From a virus, in IMG/VR virus record IMGVR_UViG_3300039412_000579, positions 1-33,418 of that record: 33,418 bases of DNA. One strand, 5' to 3'. Below are positions 31,995-33,418 of the stretch, in pieces (the stretch's first letter is position 1; each line of letters opens with the position of its first letter). Both the position numbers and the translations under genes were made by a program. The notes under the pieces were generated by a model. It saw nothing but the letters and a program-made list of their open reading frames with translations. It was not told the origin of the DNA and searched no databases.

Positions 31995-32178
31995 TACGTG
32001 ATCTCTCGATCAAAGATTTAAGATGCTTAACTTCTTCTACAAGAGACTGGTTTCTTATCTCAACCTCTTGCAAATGCAACAAGGTTGACCGTAGTTGAAT
32101 AATTTCGTCTAAAGCTTCATCATACATCTTCTGTAGATCTTCTATGTCTTTAGAGCCTTTTTTGAATATATCAAACAT
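31981..32178 (-). CDS. Small coiled-coil protein between terminase genes
   Basis: 65 aa: MFDIFKKGSKDIEDLQKMYD, then EALDEIIQLRSTLLHLQEVE, then IRNQSLVEEVKHLKSLIERS. From residue 10 to the end it is a predicted coiled coil with a clear Leu/Ile heptad. It overlaps both neighbours (8 nt with TerS, 14 nt with TerL), so the three are translated together. A packaging accessory or oligomerisation partner of the terminase is plausible; no family recognised. Confidence 0.65.
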   Translation of the reverse strand: MFDIFKKGSKDIEDLQKMYDEALDEIIQLRSTLLHLQEVEIRNQSLVEEVKHLKSLIERSRNGCD

Positions 32179-32680
32179 CTTTCTTCTCGGTTGGTAATGG
32201 TGAATTAAATATGTTAGGAAATTGTTTGCTTTCTATTGGATTCTCTTCGAAGTTTTTGAGCATAGCCTTACGTTCTTCTGCTTCTTTCCAATCATTTGAT
32301 ATCTTATAAAGAAGTGACATAGCAGCATCAATTCCTTTATTAGCTAATGCATTTGCTTCTAATTGAACTTTTGCTTTTTTATAGGCAGATGCCAATTCTT
32401 GATGTCTATTAAGCATATCATTCCATTCATCATGATCTAAACACTGGAAAGCAAGAAATTGCGCTATTGTTGTTGAATAAGGAAGCTGAGCATAAACCAT
32501 AAGCTCACGAATCAGCTCTTCTAATCTATGACCTTCAAAATAAGCGCTTCCAAAGCTTTGTCTCAGTTTATATTTATCATAAAAGGAGGAATCAAGGTTC
32601 TTTTTGAGGCCCCAGGTTACGGACAATTTGGGTACTCTTTTACTATATCTGCTATTATTTGATTTTTTATTAGCAACCAT
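32171..32680 (-). CDS. Putative terminase small subunit
   Basis: 169 aa directly upstream of TerL. Basic N-terminus (MVANKKSNNSRYSKRVPKLS), then a helical DNA-recognition-like part (HRLEELIRELMVYAQLPYST), then TIAQFLAFQCLDHDEWNDML, NRHQELASAYKKAKVQLEAN and ALANKGIDAAMSLLYKISND. The 'AQFLA...L....W..........L..AY+.AK.......A' layout is that of small terminases that recognise phage DNA and hand it to TerL. The call is supported by position; the sequence family is not certain. Confidence 0.68.
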   Translation of the reverse strand: MVANKKSNNSRYSKRVPKLSVTWGLKKNLDSSFYDKYKLRQSFGSAYFEGHRLEELIRELMVYAQLPYSTTIAQFLAFQCLDHDEWNDMLNRHQELASAYKKAKVQLEANALANKGIDAAMSLLYKISNDWKEAEERKAMLKNFEENPIESKQFPNIFNSPLPTEKKDV

Positions 32681-33083
32681 TGTAGTCTTCTTTCAATGGC
32701 AATTCTGATAGAGTTAATTCCACGCGAGGATTTTTATCATATTGTTTTATAGCACAGACTTTACAGATTAGCGAGTCATCTGCAATGATGTGTACTTCAG
32801 TCATTACATCAAAATAATACTTCAGAAGATTATCAATATCTGGTTTTACAAATGGATAGGTATGTCTATCTTTTTTATAGATAGGGATTCTCATATAAAA
32901 GATAATATCGCAATAAAGAGGTTTAGAGAATTCTGGTTCATTGTTCATTTGAGAAACGAAATGAATACCAGAAGCAAGTTTCTCATTGCGTTGCATATCA
33001 TAAATATGTTTTCTTTTAAAGCTGACGCCCGTTCTCTTCCAAGCTATTGGTTCGAGCGGAATAACAAAATGCTTTTCTCTCAT
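32670..33083 (-). CDS. rusA: RusA-family Holliday-junction resolvase
   Basis: 137 aa. RusA-type endodeoxyribonuclease that cleaves Holliday junctions or branched DNA and can prepare concatemers for packaging. The signature PDIDNLLKYYFDVM (Asp82, Asp84) followed by a second acidic patch ADD (Asp102/103) holds the catalytic carboxylates. The N-terminal IPLEPIAWKRTGVSFKRKHI matches the family's start ('P.pK.R.R......yt'). AAGGAG before the ATG lies in a 5-bp hairpin TCTCC-TTGAA-GGAGA. The 3' end overlaps the small terminase start. Confidence 0.85.
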   Translation of the reverse strand: MREKHFVIPLEPIAWKRTGVSFKRKHIYDMQRNEKLASGIHFVSQMNNEPEFSKPLYCDIIFYMRIPIYKKDRHTYPFVKPDIDNLLKYYFDVMTEVHIIADDSLICKVCAIKQYDKNPRVELTLSELPLKEDYNGC

Positions 33084-33112
33084 AGTTCTCCTTCAAGGAG
33101 ATACTAGTAAAA

Positions 33113-33418
33113 TTAAGATCTTTCTTCAAGCCAACAATTGGAACAACGAGGTTGATAGGTATCAGATCCACCTACTTTAATAAGTTCTTGGTCTAAGGGA
33201 GCTGGTTTATTACGATAAAATCGTTGTGTATATAAAGCAACACCGTTGCAAGGTTGTCCATCAATCATACGACTACATTTAGCAGCAAAAGCAACGACGG
33301 TATTCGCAGTAGCAAAAAGTTCTCTACTTACTGGCCAATGATCACAACGATAATCACAATCAAGGCCTGAAACATAGATACGTTTACCCATAGAGCGTAA
33401 TCGTTCTAAAATGGCAAC
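33113..33418 (-). CDS. tdk: Thymidine kinase, C-terminal part (cut by window edge)
   Basis: The frame is open to the right edge: VAILERLRSMGKRIYVSGLD, then CDYRCDHWPVSRELFATANT, then a zinc region and VGGSDTYQPRCSNCWLEERS. The GLD-x-D-(F/Y)-R lasso motif, (Y/T)QR and VGG-x-x-x-Y-x-P-R-C are those of type II thymidine kinases, which phosphorylate thymidine to dTMP. Of the usual four zinc cysteines the first pair is spread out: CSRMIDGQPC (8 residues between the Cys) instead of C-x2-C. The second pair is CSNC. The start codon and P-loop lie outside the window; the internal ATG at 33391 is not the real start. Confidence 0.85.
   Translation of the reverse strand, partial: VAILERLRSMGKRIYVSGLDCDYRCDHWPVSRELFATANTVVAFAAKCSRMIDGQPCNGVALYTQRFYRNKPAPLDQELIKVGGSDTYQPRCSNCWLEERS

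Noticed and set aside
1-33418. tRNA genes, CRISPR arrays, integrase, insertion sequences
   Set aside because: I looked for cloverleaf ends, regularly spaced repeats, recombinase motifs and terminal inverted repeats and saw none that hold. A covariance search would be more sensitive for tRNAs.

Overview
The window is a stretch of an AT-rich tailed-phage genome (free virus or prophage; no integrase or host gene is visible). The head proteins resemble those of podovirus-like phages: an N4-gp56-type major capsid protein, a P22-type portal, and no tape-measure gene, tail tube or sheath. Shine-Dalgarno sequences precede most genes, so the host is bacterial. I cannot name it.

Layout. A long leftward late operon starts at the right edge. 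It runs: thymidine kinase (cut by the window edge), a RusA-type resolvase, small terminase, a coiled-coil protein, large terminase, portal, a run of small accessory genes (DUF5661-like, a 67-aa protein, a 48-aa protein, DUF6496-like, a 168-aa protein), scaffold, major capsid protein, head-tail connector and neck proteins, a large tail hub or stabilisation protein, three ejection-type virion proteins, and then about 12 kb of fibre and spike genes down to position 1891. A two-gene rightward island (a ribbon-helix-helix regulator and a two-TM membrane protein, 13774-14201) sits inside the late region. At the left end a separate rightward block (ERF recombinase plus small unknown genes, 239-1814) meets the late operon at a hairpin terminator around 1856-1883. 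The first ~205 bases look like the decayed remnant of a second ERF gene.

Mobile elements. Three selfish elements sit in conserved late genes. (1) The large terminase carries a complete intein between its nuclease motifs. Inside the intein DNA, on the same strand but in another frame, lies a complete 215-aa HNH homing endonuclease with its own Shine-Dalgarno site, so 648 nt are open in two frames at once. (2) The major capsid gene is split by a 422-nt group I intron (P1, P3, P6, P7, P8 and P9 pairings can be read directly). An unrelated 87-aa ORF starts in the P6 loop and ends in the P7-P8 core. (3) A free-standing HNH/NUMOD3 endonuclease lies between two fibre genes. The dual-frame intein/endonuclease is the most striking item in the window.

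How the genes work together. Small and large terminase and portal package DNA into a shell built from the capsid and scaffold proteins. The connector, neck and tail-hub proteins close the head. The ejection proteins probably enter the cell with the DNA. A large, modular set of beta-helix, repeat and C1q-like fibres, built by domain shuffling, provides host binding. ERF, RusA and thymidine kinase support recombination and nucleotide supply.
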